A stretch of DNA of 64,000 nt, taken from NCBI RefSeq assembly GCF_036373705.1, contig NC_089868.1, positions 12,587,020-12,651,019 of the forward strand, in the 5' to 3' direction. Positions 28,077 through 41,950 of the stretch are shown in pieces (positions within the stretch are counted from its first letter, which is position 1; every line of letters starts with the position of its first letter). The notes below the pieces were generated by a model. That model was not told the DNA's origin. It saw nothing but the letters and a program-made list of their open reading frames with translations, and made no database searches. A program made the translations under genes and the position numbers. The DNA comes from Amia ocellicauda (Eukaryota > Chordata > Actinopteri > Amiiformes > Amiidae).

Positions 28077-28697
28077 TGTTAAGGTACAGTGTATCAGGCA
28101 CACCAGTGAATGCTTCCAGTAACGGATGAGACCTTTCTGCAGGAGACGAGCGCTCGGGAAGGAAAACTTCACAGACACTGAAGTCTGTTTGTTTATCTTC
28201 GTTTATTGAAAGTTTCACACAGCCTTTTATACATTTACAAGCAGTATTTCAAAGGAGTTTGGGGGCACTCCCGAAACTGGATATCTTCTTGGCATATGTC
28301 CGGGGCAGTTCCGAGACATGGGAAGCGATAATTAATAAGGTATTCTTTATAATTAGTTTAAGCAGGGAGGCGTTGATATCAAAGACACAGGTAACAAAAT
28401 TTCGTAAGGTTTTCTTTGTAATTAGTTCAGTTATGGAAGCGCTGGTACCAAGGACACACTGTACTAATAAGAACGTATTAATACATAATTTTGGTTCGTT
28501 ACCCAAGGAATTTCCACGTCAGCAGAAATTGTTTCTGTCTGCCACACAGATAAGTCTGAGCAGAGAAATCATAATGTGAGCAGATAAATCCTAATAAAAA
28601 TAAGTTTTAACTAGTACCTTTCTGGAAAGTTTCTTATATTTTCTAACAGTTATACAGTGGGTATATACAGTACATAGGGGGCAATTTTACCCCAACA
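28077..28697 (-). mobile_element. solo LTR with 5-bp target duplication
   Basis: The 621-bp block has TG...CA-type ends (TGTTAAGG on the left, CCCCAACA on the right) and is flanked by GCTAT at 28072-28076 and 28698-28702. On the minus strand a TATA box, GTATAAAAGGC, lies close before an AATAAA, the layout of a short-R retroviral-type LTR. Recombination between LTRs would have removed the internal region. It sits about 40 bp beyond the last CLCA exon. Confidence 0.8.
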
Positions 28698-28734
28698 GCT
28701 ATTAAGTGGTAGGTTGATTAGATAATCATCTTAC

Positions 28735-31526
28735 TTCAAAACCAGATTTAATATTCTTGTACCTCCACTAGCTCTTGTGGGCAGGGCTTTGACCAGTTCT
28801 TCCCAAGATGCATCATCATGAACCAGAGTTAAATGTTTGATTATGCTACCAACACTATGGAATTGAACTATCCCATCCATGGACTGCTCTTCAACAACCT
28901 CTCTCAGGAAGAGTGAAGCAGCCTGTCTCAGCCGAGTTATTCTGTTATACTGTAGCTCAATGGAAAACATGGAAATAATAATACAGCGTTACATGACTCA
29001 TACAACCTTGCAGATCAGTACACATGCACACACACAAAATACATAAATAAAACAGAAAATGTGTTAATAAATGTATGTTCTTTTTTTAATTGTTATAATT
29101 TATTTAAAAAAATTGATTAACATGGGGAAACATGCACAGGCAACATGTATGTGAAATAGATTACTGGATGTAGTTTCATACACATAACAACAAGTGTAGC
29201 TTTTGAATATTAATGTGCTAGAGATGATTACCCATATATTAATACATTCAAATTGGCAATGATTTAATTTACAGGACATTTGTTTACCCAGCTGGCCAGG
29301 ATTTAAGTGCAATTGTTTTCAACACTAGTCCCCTCTTTCCAAAGGATTTTATTTGTCACCTTAAAATTATCAATTTGTAAAGATTTATTTAGCAGTTGTG
29401 TTGGTGAATTATGTAATTTAAAGGTAATTTGGTATAAACATCTAAACACTTTTCAGCTCCCAGGGACCAGAGCTTCCACTGTCATATCACTTGCTAAATT
29501 GATTAATAACTAACTTATTACAAACTACATTTATTCTAGTGTTTAGACATTCGTGATTTAGAGTGACCTGTACAATTAGCTGGATCAGGATCAGGGCTGT
29601 TTAAGCATCTCTGTAGCTTTATCGGAGAAATACGTAAGTGTGATAATGTCTGTGAAAAAAACAAACAAAAAAACATGGTAGTAGCTTAGTAGTATGTTGG
29701 ATATATATGCTAATCTTATGGCTAGTGTTTACTATGTTCTGTTTAAGACTTTGTCCATTGCCCTTGCAGGAGTTATATATTCTATGTAGGGTGTTTTGTA
29801 ATCTCCTAGGTACATCTTTGTATCCTCCACTTATGATTTAGATATAGATACATCCGTCTCAGTGTTAATTGATTTCAATATTACAATAATGCTTTAAGGA
29901 CTTACAATCATGCTTCCTGACACATCCAGCACCAAGCACATTTCTCTCTGTCCCTTCTGTAACACTGTGAACTGGGGTGCAGGAGGAGGGGTGACCAAAA
30001 CACCAGAGTTCCTGAAGTCCTCAGAGCTGCCAATCACACTCCATACACTTCTGTAGTTGCACATTCTGTTCTGCATGTTCTGGGCTTCCGTGTTATGTCT
30101 TTTGTCATTACAGAATCCAGTTATCTATAAAATACAAGCATTAGTGTACCTGCAATTTCTATTCACGTCTGTGCTAAAATTTCAAATTGTACACTGGAGC
30201 AAACAGCTTTGAAAGTTTGTCCAGTTCGTTAGTTGTTGGGCATCTCTACTGGACTGACTGGGAAGGATAGAGAACACTGAGCTATACTAACCAAAGAGGA
30301 AGTAATAAATGTTAATTGAAAACAAGGAATGATATTGGACAGATATTTTGTTTCTTGAGGACTTGTCAAATATCACACATGTAGATTGGTATGAGAACAT
30401 TTAAAACTTAGTTTTACTACTTACAGCAGGCAGGCTCTTGATTATTTTCTGGGATAAACTGGCAGGTTGTATTGGGTAACCAGTAGCTGGGTCAATGGAG
30501 CACTGCCGCACAGAATTGCCACAGGGGACACCTATGGTGCTTTTGAGATCTTTGAAACACCTGAAAAAATGTGCAATTTTTAAATATGAATTTCATATTT
30601 TAAATGGTAATTTATATGAATACCATAATAATTAAGAGCAAAACCATATCGAAAGCAAATAAATTATAAATTAGTCATGTTTTGAGTATCAAATTACTTA
30701 CTATATTGGTTATTGTCATGATTACCTTCGGGGGCACAGGAACAGGGGATCCCAGTGCAGTGCTGGATCGCGGGATGGTCGGACAGGTGTGGGTTGGGTA
30801 CCAGCAAAGCAAGGCAAACAAGGGCTGAACGAAGACAAGGTCGTGGTAACAGGTGTTGGTCGTGGGATCAACAGGCAAAGGCAAGATGGATTCGTGGTCG
30901 GGAAGACAGGCAGGAAGTCAAGGGAACATGGGAAATCCAAGGCACAAAGAGGACAGGGATACGTGACCAAGACTGGAACAGGCACTGGGACAAGGCTAGG
31001 GATTGCAGTTGGAACTGACAACACTTCGCCCCGACGGAGGGAAGTGAGGGGATTATAAGGGAAGCAGGAACCAGGCTTGGGATGTGCAGGGCGAATGGGA
31101 ACAGCGGGATAGAACAGGAGTGCACATGGGTGACCGGAATGTTAATAGACAGAGTGACGAGAGCAGGGAGAAGGCAGGGAAATGGCGGCCCCTAGTGGGG
31201 ATAGAGGGGGAGCGCTAGGGGACCATGACAGCTATAGACTTATATAACTATTGCAATATTATGATGAATAGGAATGTAGTGTAATTAAAGTGTAATACTG
31301 TAATACAAATGTGTATGTTTCATTAATCTATATAAACACAATCATTATTATGTATACATACAGTACATTAAACTATAATGTATTGAAGCTTTAACTAAAA
31401 TAGTTTAAAATTACCTTGTTGCCTCAATCCGTTTCTCTTTTGATATGTAAAATGGCATTTGCTGGTTGTATTCATCATAGACCCCCATCTCAAATGAGCC
31501 CATTCATGTATAAAGACATGAAGACA
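28735..31526 (-). pseudogene. CLCA-like gene fragment (metallohydrolase and VWA exons)
   Basis: Four exons on the minus strand: 31415-31526, about 30426-30554, 29906-30124 and 28735-28949. The first encodes VFIHEWAHLRWG, the HEXXH zinc site of CLCA proteins. The second includes VPCGNSVRQCSIDPATGYPI. The third has the conserved QNRMCNYRSVW, PPPAPQF and CLVLDVSGSM, containing the VWA MIDAS DxSGS. The fourth continues the VWA domain (YNRITRLRQAASLFLREVV, DGIVQFHSV). Known: CLCAs are secreted or membrane-tethered self-cleaving regulators of TMEM16A. Exon 1 has five G where the family frame needs six (plus 31482-31486), shifting the frame right after HLRWG. N-terminal exons and everything after the first VWA exons are not found, so this is a truncated copy. 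A sequencing error at the homopolymer is possible. Confidence 0.75.
30714..31230 (-). mobile_element. solo LTR in CLCA intron
   Basis: The 517-bp GC-rich block has inverted ends TGTCATG...CATGACA and flanks GTTAT (30709-30713) and GCTAT (31231-31235), a 5-bp target duplication with one mismatch. A TATA-like CTTATAATCCCC is present on the minus strand. It lies between the metallohydrolase exon and the next exon. The long ORFs inside are compositional. Confidence 0.65.
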
Positions 31527-31529
31527 CTG

Positions 31530-32200
31530 TATACACACTTCACCTATCTTACAATGTCATGTTAATATGGTAAACATTGTTTTATAGCACTCAAATAAAC
31601 ATTTACATTAATAAGCAGGTTGTTATTTTTCTTTAATGATATTTCGCTGGCAGGCTGAAAAGGATGGAATTTAGAAACAGGAAGAGGTCATGAACTATTA
31701 CTCTCCAATTAAACACATTGTTTCAGAGAATCGGTAGTTTAAGCATTTTTTTTAAATAAAAACTTAAATAAATGCTAAATCTCAATTTTTTAAGAATATA
31801 TATTTATCATTTGATAATTTTTTTAGCAAAATAAATATATAGCTAGCATGCACATACAGTCCTGCCCATCTGGTGCAGGTCAGCCTCTCACAGCAGTGAG
31901 GGCGGTATTTCAGTAAACTGTACAATTTGAGCTGCGTTTTAGTGCATCGTCGGGGCATCAAATTGTCCGACTCTGTTTTCGTGATGTGGTCTGAGTGGAG
32001 ACTCTCTCCAAAGTAAAAAGCAAAAGCAGCCCAGTAAAAACTGAATAAAAAAAATCACAGAACTGGGGCAGGAAGGGTCAGGGCAGAGCTTTATATACTG
32101 TGAGTGGTCAGAGGACCAACACGCCCAGGGTGTGAAGTAGTAAACTCACAGAGAGCAATTTCCCCCTTTGATAAGCTGGCACACAATCCCATCAGCATAA
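31530..32200. other. intergenic, no upstream CLCA exon recognised
   Basis: Searched by eye on the minus strand for the expected preceding CLCA exon (Cys-rich, before the HEXXH exon) and found nothing. Confidence 0.35.
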
Positions 32201-32205
32201 TGGCC

Positions 32206-32573
32206 TGGCTTCGTGTGTCCTCTTCACAGTGTCTGTGGCCTGGCTCAGTGTGTCCTCTTCACAGTGTCTGTGGTCTGGCTCCGTGTATCCTCTTCACTGT
32301 GTCTGTCGCCTGGCTCCGTGTGTCCTCTTCACAGTGTCTGTGGCCTGGCTCTGTGTGTCCTCTTCACAGTGTCTGTGGCCTGGCTCCGTGTGTCCTCTTC
32401 ACAGTGTCTGTGGCCTGGCTCTGTGTGTCCTCTTCACAGTGTCTGTGGCCTGGCTCAGTGTGTCCTCTTCACAGTGTGTCCTCTTCACAGTGTCTGTGGC
32501 CTGGCTCAGTGTGTCCTCTTCACAGTGTGTCCTATTCACAGTGTCTGTGGCCTAGCTCAGTGTGTCCTCTTCA
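32206..32573 (+). repeat. 35-bp minisatellite, about 10 units
   Basis: The unit is approximately GTGTCCTCTTCACAGTGTCT followed by GTGGCCTGGCTC[CT/AG]. Because 35 is not a multiple of three and the unit has no stop in any forward frame, all three plus frames stay open. The resulting ORFs (32104-32625 and others) are artefacts. A related array is at 50.65-50.98 kb. Confidence 0.9.
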
Positions 32574-32795
32574 CTCTTTAGTTCAAAACACAAAGAAATG
32601 CATGTCATTAATCCACAGCAGCTAGCAGTGGACAAATGCAGAATGTATTGAAAGCAAGGAATGAGTGAACCTTGAATAAGATTTGAGCAGACGTTTGCAG
32701 TCACCCTGGAAGCGCAATCCCTGCTCTGCCTCCCCGTCCGACTTGAAGAAGGAGCCTCGGCCTCTGTGGAGCGATGAGGACAAGTATGAAAAATA
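32574..32795. repeat. duplicated flank of the minisatellite (partner 50980-51205)
   Basis: From TTCACTCTTTAGTT through GCTAGCAGTGGACAAATGCA to GAAGAAGGAGCCTCGGCC, the two loci share about 220 bp with scattered differences. The array and its right flank form a dispersed unit. Confidence 0.85.
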
Positions 32796-33097
32796 ATTAT
32801 TAAAGCTGTTATACAGTTAAATGGTTAGATTATGCCTTAACTTAGATATGTGCAATACCAAAAAAACTAAACGTTGACTTTTTATGCACCAAAAACATGT
32901 AATTCTTTAACAAATTCGCCATCTTGGATTTTCTTTAATTATTAATTAAAAAGAAGTTTTAAAATGTACTAAAAGTAAACGTATAAATAACGACCACATT
33001 TATCATAGCACAAGACTCTTGTCTAACATTTGGATGGGATAGTTGATGCATTTGTATCGATTTGTGTGAACTACACATACATTGTCAAATGGTATGG

Positions 33098-33195
33098 CTC
33101 AGAGCATCTACAAAACTGCAGCTCATGTGGGGTGTTCCCGGTCTGCGGTGGTCAGTACCTATCAAAAGTGGTCCAAGGAAGGAAAAGCGGTGAAC
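33098..33195 (+). mobile_element. Tc1 fragment (helix-turn-helix region)
   Basis: The phrase TGGGGTGTTCCCGGTCTGCG with TATCAAAAGTGGTCCAAGGA corresponds to the DNA-binding region of a Tc1 transposase, from the same family as 59444-59930 as I recall it. Only about 100 bp remain. Confidence 0.6.
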
Positions 33196-33654
33196 CGACG
33201 AAATGGCTTGATCATTGTCATGTAAAATATGAATTATTCATGATTTGAGAATTCAATTAAACTTATTAGGTATTATTACAGTATATTTGTATTAAAATAA
33301 ATGTTACATTAAACCATATTAATATTATACTGTATGTATTTGACTTTCTTCCATTAACCCACTTATAGGTAACAGTACAGACAATACATCAAGTGAGGAT
33401 CCTAAAGGATTGTAAAGGATCCGACAAGATTCTGTCAAGATTTTTATCTGTGAATCCAAGGAAGCAGGGTGTTGTAGGAGGGTTGTCTGAATGTGGCTTT
33501 ACAAACAAGGCATCAGTACATAAGTACTTCCTAAATACTAAATACTTACATAACATATTCAATGTGACTGAATTGTAGTTTGTTATTAGGCAAAAAAAAT
33601 ATTCTGGACAGGATTATGGCCAGGATCAATCACATCGCTGGGGAGTTTTTTTCA

Positions 33655-33815
33655 GATTGTGACGCCTGTCTGTGTGAAGAAGTGTCTCCTGTTTTCTGTC
33701 CGTGTGTCCCTGCTGATGTGGAAAAGCTCCTCTGGTTTGATGGTGAAAAGGTTCAGTTCCCTCAGTCTCTCAGTAGGACATTCCCTTCAGACCTGGAATA
33801 AGTCTGGCTGTTTTA
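33655..33815 (-). pseudogene. CR1/L2-type LINE 3' coding fragment
   Basis: Read on the minus strand the segment encodes pieces like NLFTIKPEELFHISR and TENRRHFFTQTGVTI, the C-terminal end of many LINE ORF2 proteins. Internal parts are deleted. A decayed interspersed repeat. Confidence 0.5.
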
Positions 33816-33819
33816 TTGA

Positions 33820-34320
33820 CTGTTCCTTTCCTTTACCACTGTTTATTATTTACGTGTGTTTCTTGATGTAATCGAATTATTGAGTGCTGTGTGTTTTATC
33901 ACTAACCATGGTCCTCTGCCCTTCGCCAAGCACCTGTCCCTGATCACAGGTGCGCCCCAAAGCTGGACTGCTCTTACCTGTTCTCTGGCCCTGTGAGAGG
34001 GAGCTGACCAGTGAAAAGGGGAATGGAGTCAGACGGAAAGGAGACACACTGGGTCCGCAGTCTGTGAGAAGCTGAGCGCAAGAGCCAGTCGAGACGCAGA
34101 AGAGCGCTGCAGGGGGAATGGCGCAAGCTGCAGCAATTGGTAATAGACTTGACTCCCTGTTCCTGTATCTATTTCCTGAGGTCCCCTACTAGTGTTCTTA
34201 ATACAAGAACAGGGGGGAAAAAATCAGTCATTGAATAAAATGCACCTTTCTGGTTAATTTAGAGATTCAAAAGTAGTCAAGAAAGTTGTTGACTTTTAAC
34301 TTGATATCACACTTCAGTGT
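33820..34320. other. intergenic, nothing recognised
   Basis: No supported exon or repeat. Confidence 0.3.
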
Positions 34321-34334
34321 TTGTTTTAAAAGCA

Positions 34335-34655
34335 TCAAGTCTTTATTTGGCACAATCTGGCATTAAGAAAATGTGCTGAGGAGGGCCGCCCAGAGATGCA
34401 CTCCAAGCAGTGGTGTCTGTTCACACAGGAGGGGTCCTCCAGTGCCCTGCACAGGTGGTCTGGCCCCAGGCGTGTGGTGCAGGAGGCGTGGCCATCCTCC
34501 GGGGGCAGGGTGCGGTGGCCGCATGTGGAACCATGTGCCGCAAGAGTGTGCCCTCTCCCTGACTGGGGTCTACTGTGTGTGCACCTTGGGACGCAGGCAG
34601 GAGCCCAGTTGCCTGAGGGTGGACAGCGGGTCCATGACAATTCATCCCGTGACAA
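34335..34655 (-). CDS. possible terminal exon of an unidentified gene or retrocopy
   Basis: An open minus-strand frame of 106 codons, rich in Cys and His (TRLGPDHLCRALEDPSC, NRHHCLECI), ends next to AATAAA at about 34343, so coding end and poly(A) signal overlap. This is unlike the AT-rich surroundings. No homologue recognised; the frame could be a GC-rich chance ORF. Confidence 0.22.
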   Translation of the reverse strand: MSRDELSWTRCPPSGNWAPACVPRCTHSRPQSGRGHTLAAHGSTCGHRTLPPEDGHASCTTRLGPDHLCRALEDPSCVNRHHCLECISGRPSSAHFLNARLCQIKT

Positions 34656-34690
34656 TTTGTCCCTGTCAATTCGCCCCCATCATTACATGT
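34622..34690. repeat. short tandem GACAATTYRTCCC repeat
   Basis: Four irregular copies of a 13-16 bp unit (GACAATTCATCCC, GACAATTTGTCCC, GTCAATTCGCCCC and a first partial). A second cluster of the same motif is at 57788-57868. Confidence 0.6.
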
Positions 34691-34765
34691 TCTCCACTTG
34701 ATCATTTGTAACCAAATTATTGTAGAGCCATAGAACACATATATGTGTATATATACTAGGCAGGC

Positions 34766-34771
<6 letters not shown>

Positions 34772-34846
<75 letters not shown>
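34772..34846. repeat. (AT)n microsatellite
   Basis: About 37 AT units. Confidence 0.95.
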
Positions 34847-34849
<3 letters not shown>

Positions 34850-35071
34850 AGCAAAGTGCATGGCCATGTAGTGGATGGGCGCTATTATAGGAACTACAAA
34901 CTACAAAATCACTGCTGCTAAAAAAACTACATTCCCCAAGAAGCATCCAGGTCCTTTGTTTCCAAAGGGCAGCAGACTCACCTGTCAGGCATTAAGGGCT
35001 AATGCAATGCCTATATAAAGTGATCTCTGCTCCTGGAAAGGTGTGGTAGTAGGAGGACACTGTGTGTGAGA

Positions 35072-35230
35072 GTTTGTGTGGTGTTTGTGTGGTGTTTGTG
35101 TGGTGTTTGTGTGGTGTTTGTGTGGTGTTTGTGTGGTGTTTGTGTGGTGTTTGTGTGGTGTTTGTGTGGTGTTTGTGTGGTGTTTGTGTGGTGTTTGTGT
35201 GGTGTTTGTGTGGTGTTTGTGTGGTGTTTG
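35072..35230. repeat. 11-bp minisatellite (GTGTTTGTGTG)n
   Basis: About 14 near-perfect copies. Three-frame openness gives the Cys/Val-repeat ORFs here, which are not genes. The array sits inside a GC-moderate block with a TATA-like CCTATATAAAGTG at about 35010, possibly an LTR. Confidence 0.95.
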
Positions 35231-35469
35231 GAAGACAAAAGGATAGACCTTACTGCGTATGACCCTTGCTTGTTGGGACTTTCTTTCTGGCGTGATATAT
35301 ATTGTTTGGAGGAGGAACTGTACTGAACTTTGGACTGGCTATTGGAATATGAGACTTGTGCTTTATAAGGCAGAAATTATAGACATTGACCCAGGTAACC
35401 CAGAAACCGCTTTGAACAGACAGTTTCTGAAGAATCCCCTAAGTTATTTTCAGAAATCAGATTCAAGAT

Positions 35470-35720
35470 GTTTGAATTAAATAGAGTCTTTATTAACGAG
35501 CGCTCGGAAGGAAGATCGACTGGTGACACGCAGGTATTTGTCTCAACTTCCTTAAAGAGTTCAGAGAGCATACAGTTTTATACACACACAGTCCTGTGTC
35601 TCATACCAATGCTAGGGGACTACACCCGTATATTTTGGGTGCCAGCCCAACGAATAAGAGAATGATATCAAGGCAAATAATCTATGGCACAAACATATAT
35701 CTAGTACATCTTGTCTTCAC
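35470..35720 (-). mobile_element. LTR-like fragment
   Basis: On the minus strand GTATAAAACTG (about 35580) precedes AATAAAGACTC (about 35490). The intervening stretch shares GAGCGCTCG with the solo LTR at 28.1 kb. Ends were not located. Confidence 0.4.
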
Positions 35721-36084
35721 AGCTTTGCAGAGCCCCCCCTTAAACGGGAAGAAAGCGGACTCAGGCAGAGAGAGAGAGAAGGGGGTTAAGGGTGGTCTTA
35801 GTTCTATTTTAGTTGTTTCTCATTTAATCTTTGAGATGCTTCTAGAGGCTTCTACAGTATCTTTCCTGCTCAAGAGTGTGCAAGAAGCACCTGAGGGAGC
35901 CTCTTTGTCACAATATATATATGTAAAAATATACACACAGACACACAACTATTTTGTATTATTTATTATAATGTGTTTTTAATTGATACATTAATTTGAG
36001 ACTATAACCCCAATAATTACGTTTTATAGAATTAGTCAGAACAGCTGGCAGCAAAGGCTGCAGGCTACTTAAAGCAGGTTTCAC

Positions 36085-36180
36085 ATTAAAGTTGTACAGC
36101 AGTTGCTACAGTGGTTGGAGAACAGCATTGTGAACTTGGTGATCTGGGTTTGATTCCTGATCAGTACTTGTTAATTTCCT
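36085..36180 (+). mobile_element. tRNA-derived SINE head
   Basis: An A-box-like GCTACAGTGGTTGGAG and a B-box-like GGGTTTGATTCC are correctly spaced for a tRNA-derived promoter, inside the fold-back element. The sequence is too diverged for a functional tRNA. Confidence 0.4.
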
Positions 36181-36331
36181 GGAGTTATATGTTATCAGAG
36201 TAGAACGAACAAATACAAGGCTTTTGAAAATACAGTGCTACATATGGAGGGTCAGTCCTTCTGACAAATATAATTTATAAATTTGTTTATTTTTTCACTT
36301 ACACGTTAAATTCAGTGCATATGTGGATTCC

Positions 36332-36336
<5 letters not shown>

Positions 36337-36376
<40 letters not shown>
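36337..36376. repeat. (TTA)n microsatellite
   Basis: About 13 TTA triplets. Confidence 0.95.
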
Positions 36377-36378
<2 letters not shown>

Positions 36379-36987
36379 ATTGATTTCTTACATTGCTTGG
36401 TTAAATTCGAATAATGATCCAGTCTAACTGGATATTAATGAGTGAATTTGCCTCGCTGTCTGATTTGCTACTAGTTCATGTTACCTGAACCATGTTATTG
36501 AAACAAAATTCTAATTAGGAGAATTTAAAATCTGTATTAATCGCCTTGTAATTGTTCGTTTTACTCTGATACCGTTTAACTCAAGGAAATTTAACTTTAA
36601 CATGAAACCTGCTTTAAGTAGTCTGCAGCCTCGCTGCCGGCTGTTCTGACTAATTCCATAAAACTTAATTATTGGGGTTATAGTCTCAAATTAATGTATC
36701 AATTAAAAACATGAATTGATGTTAAGACAACAAATTGTAACAGGATTAATTGTTGGGGATGAATTGAGGCGCACACGTGGTCAGCGCCAGCTGGTGTGGG
36801 CACTGGTCAGAACTCCAAACTTGAGACACTTGTGTGGGCTGTAGTGCAGAGGAAGCTGGCAGAGAAGCCCCCCACGCGGGTGAGACCTCCAGGGCAGACT
36901 GGTGAGCAGCTGGGGTGAGCAGCATCCGGGTTGCGGGTTAACTGCCGCCGTTTCATATTAAAAAAAAAAAACGTAATTTGCAAGCAG

Positions 36988-40251
<3,264 letters not shown>

Positions 40252-40259
40252 CTTCTCTG

Positions 40260-41130
40260 GACCCTAGCAGTTAGCAAAAGCAAGAGGAGATTAGATACAT
40301 CAAACAGACATCCTGCTCTAATGGGCTCCATCAAACTGTCAAACACACTTCAGTTCTCCATCTCTGTTTCCTCCTCAAAAGATTTAAGCACAGTGTCTGG
40401 AACCCTCTTCCTACAGCTCACCCTGTGGGCAGCCAGCATTTGTGCAAAGCCAATCAATAGCATTTTAAAGCATAGCATTTAATGCCACCAAACCTAATAT
40501 ACATGTCACTACATACTGCATGGCAATGGCAAGTTGGCATCCTAATCAAACACTCAACATATTACCACCTGTTCGGCTCTCTAAGGCTAGGTAAGGAAAC
40601 GATCAATGATTCAACAGAAAAGGTGTCATTCTGCTCAATGCACAGCCCGACTTTGTATTCAATTCATCATGACACGTGATAGAGCATCACTTAAATTGTA
40701 TATAAAATGACTTACACAGTTTCAAATAAAGCTCCCGTGAACAGTTTAAAGGGACTGACCTTTCAGAACCTCATGGCTCAGGGCAATGGGGATAGTTTGC
40801 ATTTTGACATTTATGATTCCAATCATGGAAAGTAACTGGTTTTATTCTGATGTAGATCAAATCAGAAACTAAGTTCTGCCAGTGTTGCTGCAGTCTTTAG
40901 AACTTATATAGCCAAGCAAAGGATGCAGAAGTCTGAGCAATTTGATGCTACAGTTACATCCTTTGTAAAACAGGTGTCAAAAAGTGTAGAGACACATGGG
41001 GCATTGATTGGATGATAAACATTTAACAATTAGACATTTGTATTTAATAAAAGAGTAACACAATGCACAAGACTGACATTTCTAAAGTTACAACCCATCA
41101 ACGCACAGTACAGCGCGTTTCATATGTTCA
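40260..41130. other. upstream region of kinase copy 3
   Basis: No supported exon. The base run just before the ATG (GCTAACTGCTAG|GGTCC on the minus strand) looks like a splice acceptor, so a 5' UTR exon near the CRE at 41.9 kb is possible. Confidence 0.3.
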
Positions 41131-41138
41131 AAGGACGC

Positions 41139-41272
41139 GTCCGTGTAGCGCAGATTTCCGCTGCTCTGCGCGGATCTGCGCGGCTCCACCAATGGGAGCG
41201 CTGGGATTCTGCAGACCTGCACCGAACTGCGGACATCTGCGCCAAACGGACCTTCGGTAATGATAACGGAGG
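41139..41272. mobile_element. short GC-rich MITE
   Basis: GTCCGTGTAGCGCAGATTTC at the left faces GACATCTGCGCCAAACGGAC at the right, with a CG-rich centre. A half-similar copy is at about 58030-58100 (GTGTAGCACAGATTTCCGCA). Confidence 0.6.
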
Positions 41273-41668
41273 GGTCCGTGTATATTTGCTGATCAAGTTG
41301 CCCACCATGTCATACAGCAGCACACACAGCTGCTGCATTTACAATAGTAACCTCTAAAATGAGCCAATGAGTTGCAGTGTCAGCGGCGACACTTTCACAT
41401 CCACACATCTTACTCCTGTGACATCCCACAGCACCCAAACCCACCGGGGCACAGCGGCCAGCTTTGGGTTTCAGATGTGCACCAACGACCGACAACAACA
41501 TACAAGCACACGTTTTCAGTTCCTGATACAGGACGCAAAAGTCGTGTTGGTCTCCGTTAGAAAACTCCCCTGTGCAGTTAGTTATCATCCCGATAGGAGT
41601 TGTCATACTCACGCTTCGCAGTAGTCTTGTCAATAGTAGAGGGGCCGATGCAGAAACAACGCACACCC

Positions 41669-41672
41669 GTCC

Positions 41673-41704
<32 letters not shown>
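41669..41704. repeat. (TCTG)n microsatellite
   Basis: About nine tetranucleotide units. Confidence 0.95.
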
Positions 41705-41889
41705 CCGGCTCACTCCTCCACACGAACCAATAAAAACAGACACAACACAACTGTCGTTATGCTGTAGTCAAGCGATGTCAAACTCTAAAAACACTGACAA
41801 CACCGCTTTCGCTATGACGTTTCCACAAACTCAAGGGATGTCCGCTCTCTTGTGGGTTTGCTCTGGAACTGAATACGATGGCATAAGTA

Positions 41890-41950
41890 GAGCGATCTAG
41901 AACTCTTGAACCATTGTGACGTCACAACTGCGTGATGACACAATGCACGT
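41890..41950 (-). promoter_or_regulatory. CRE-containing upstream element of kinase copy 3
   Basis: TGACGTCA at 41917-41924 is followed by CAACTGCGTGATGACACAATGCACG, which resembles the segment around the CRE of copy 1. On the minus strand both segments translate to a similar VTSQ...LCLC-like string, showing common ancestry. A shared promoter or untranslated first exon is inferred. Confidence 0.45.

Larger units (their letters stand above)
35974..36711. mobile_element. fold-back element with ~115-bp inverted arms
   Basis: The left arm (35974-36090) is repeated inverted at about 36595-36711. Termini are TGTTTTTAATTGATACATTA and its complement, and inner landmarks are GGGGTTATAGTCTCAAATTA and AAACCTGCTTTAAGTAG. 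The core contains a tRNA-like SINE segment and a (TTA)n run. No transposase. Confidence 0.8.

Noticed and set aside
28249-28579. ORFs on both strands inside 28.2-28.6 kb
   Set aside because: They fall inside the solo LTR, which contains internal near-repeats; there is no coding evidence.
30722-31125. Several ORFs of 69-100 codons on both strands
   Set aside because: They lie in the GC-rich solo LTR and are compositional.
32104-32625. 173-codon plus-strand ORF with repeated Cys/Leu-rich segments
   Set aside because: It is produced by the 35-bp minisatellite, which has no stops in any forward frame. The same happens at 50510-51032.
34421-34867. 148-codon minus ORF beginning in an Ile/Tyr repeat
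   Set aside because: Its first third is the (AT)n microsatellite; the remainder overlaps the weakly supported terminal exon in another frame.
35011-35326. Repetitive Val/Cys and Thr/His ORFs on both strands
   Set aside because: Translation of the 11-bp minisatellite.
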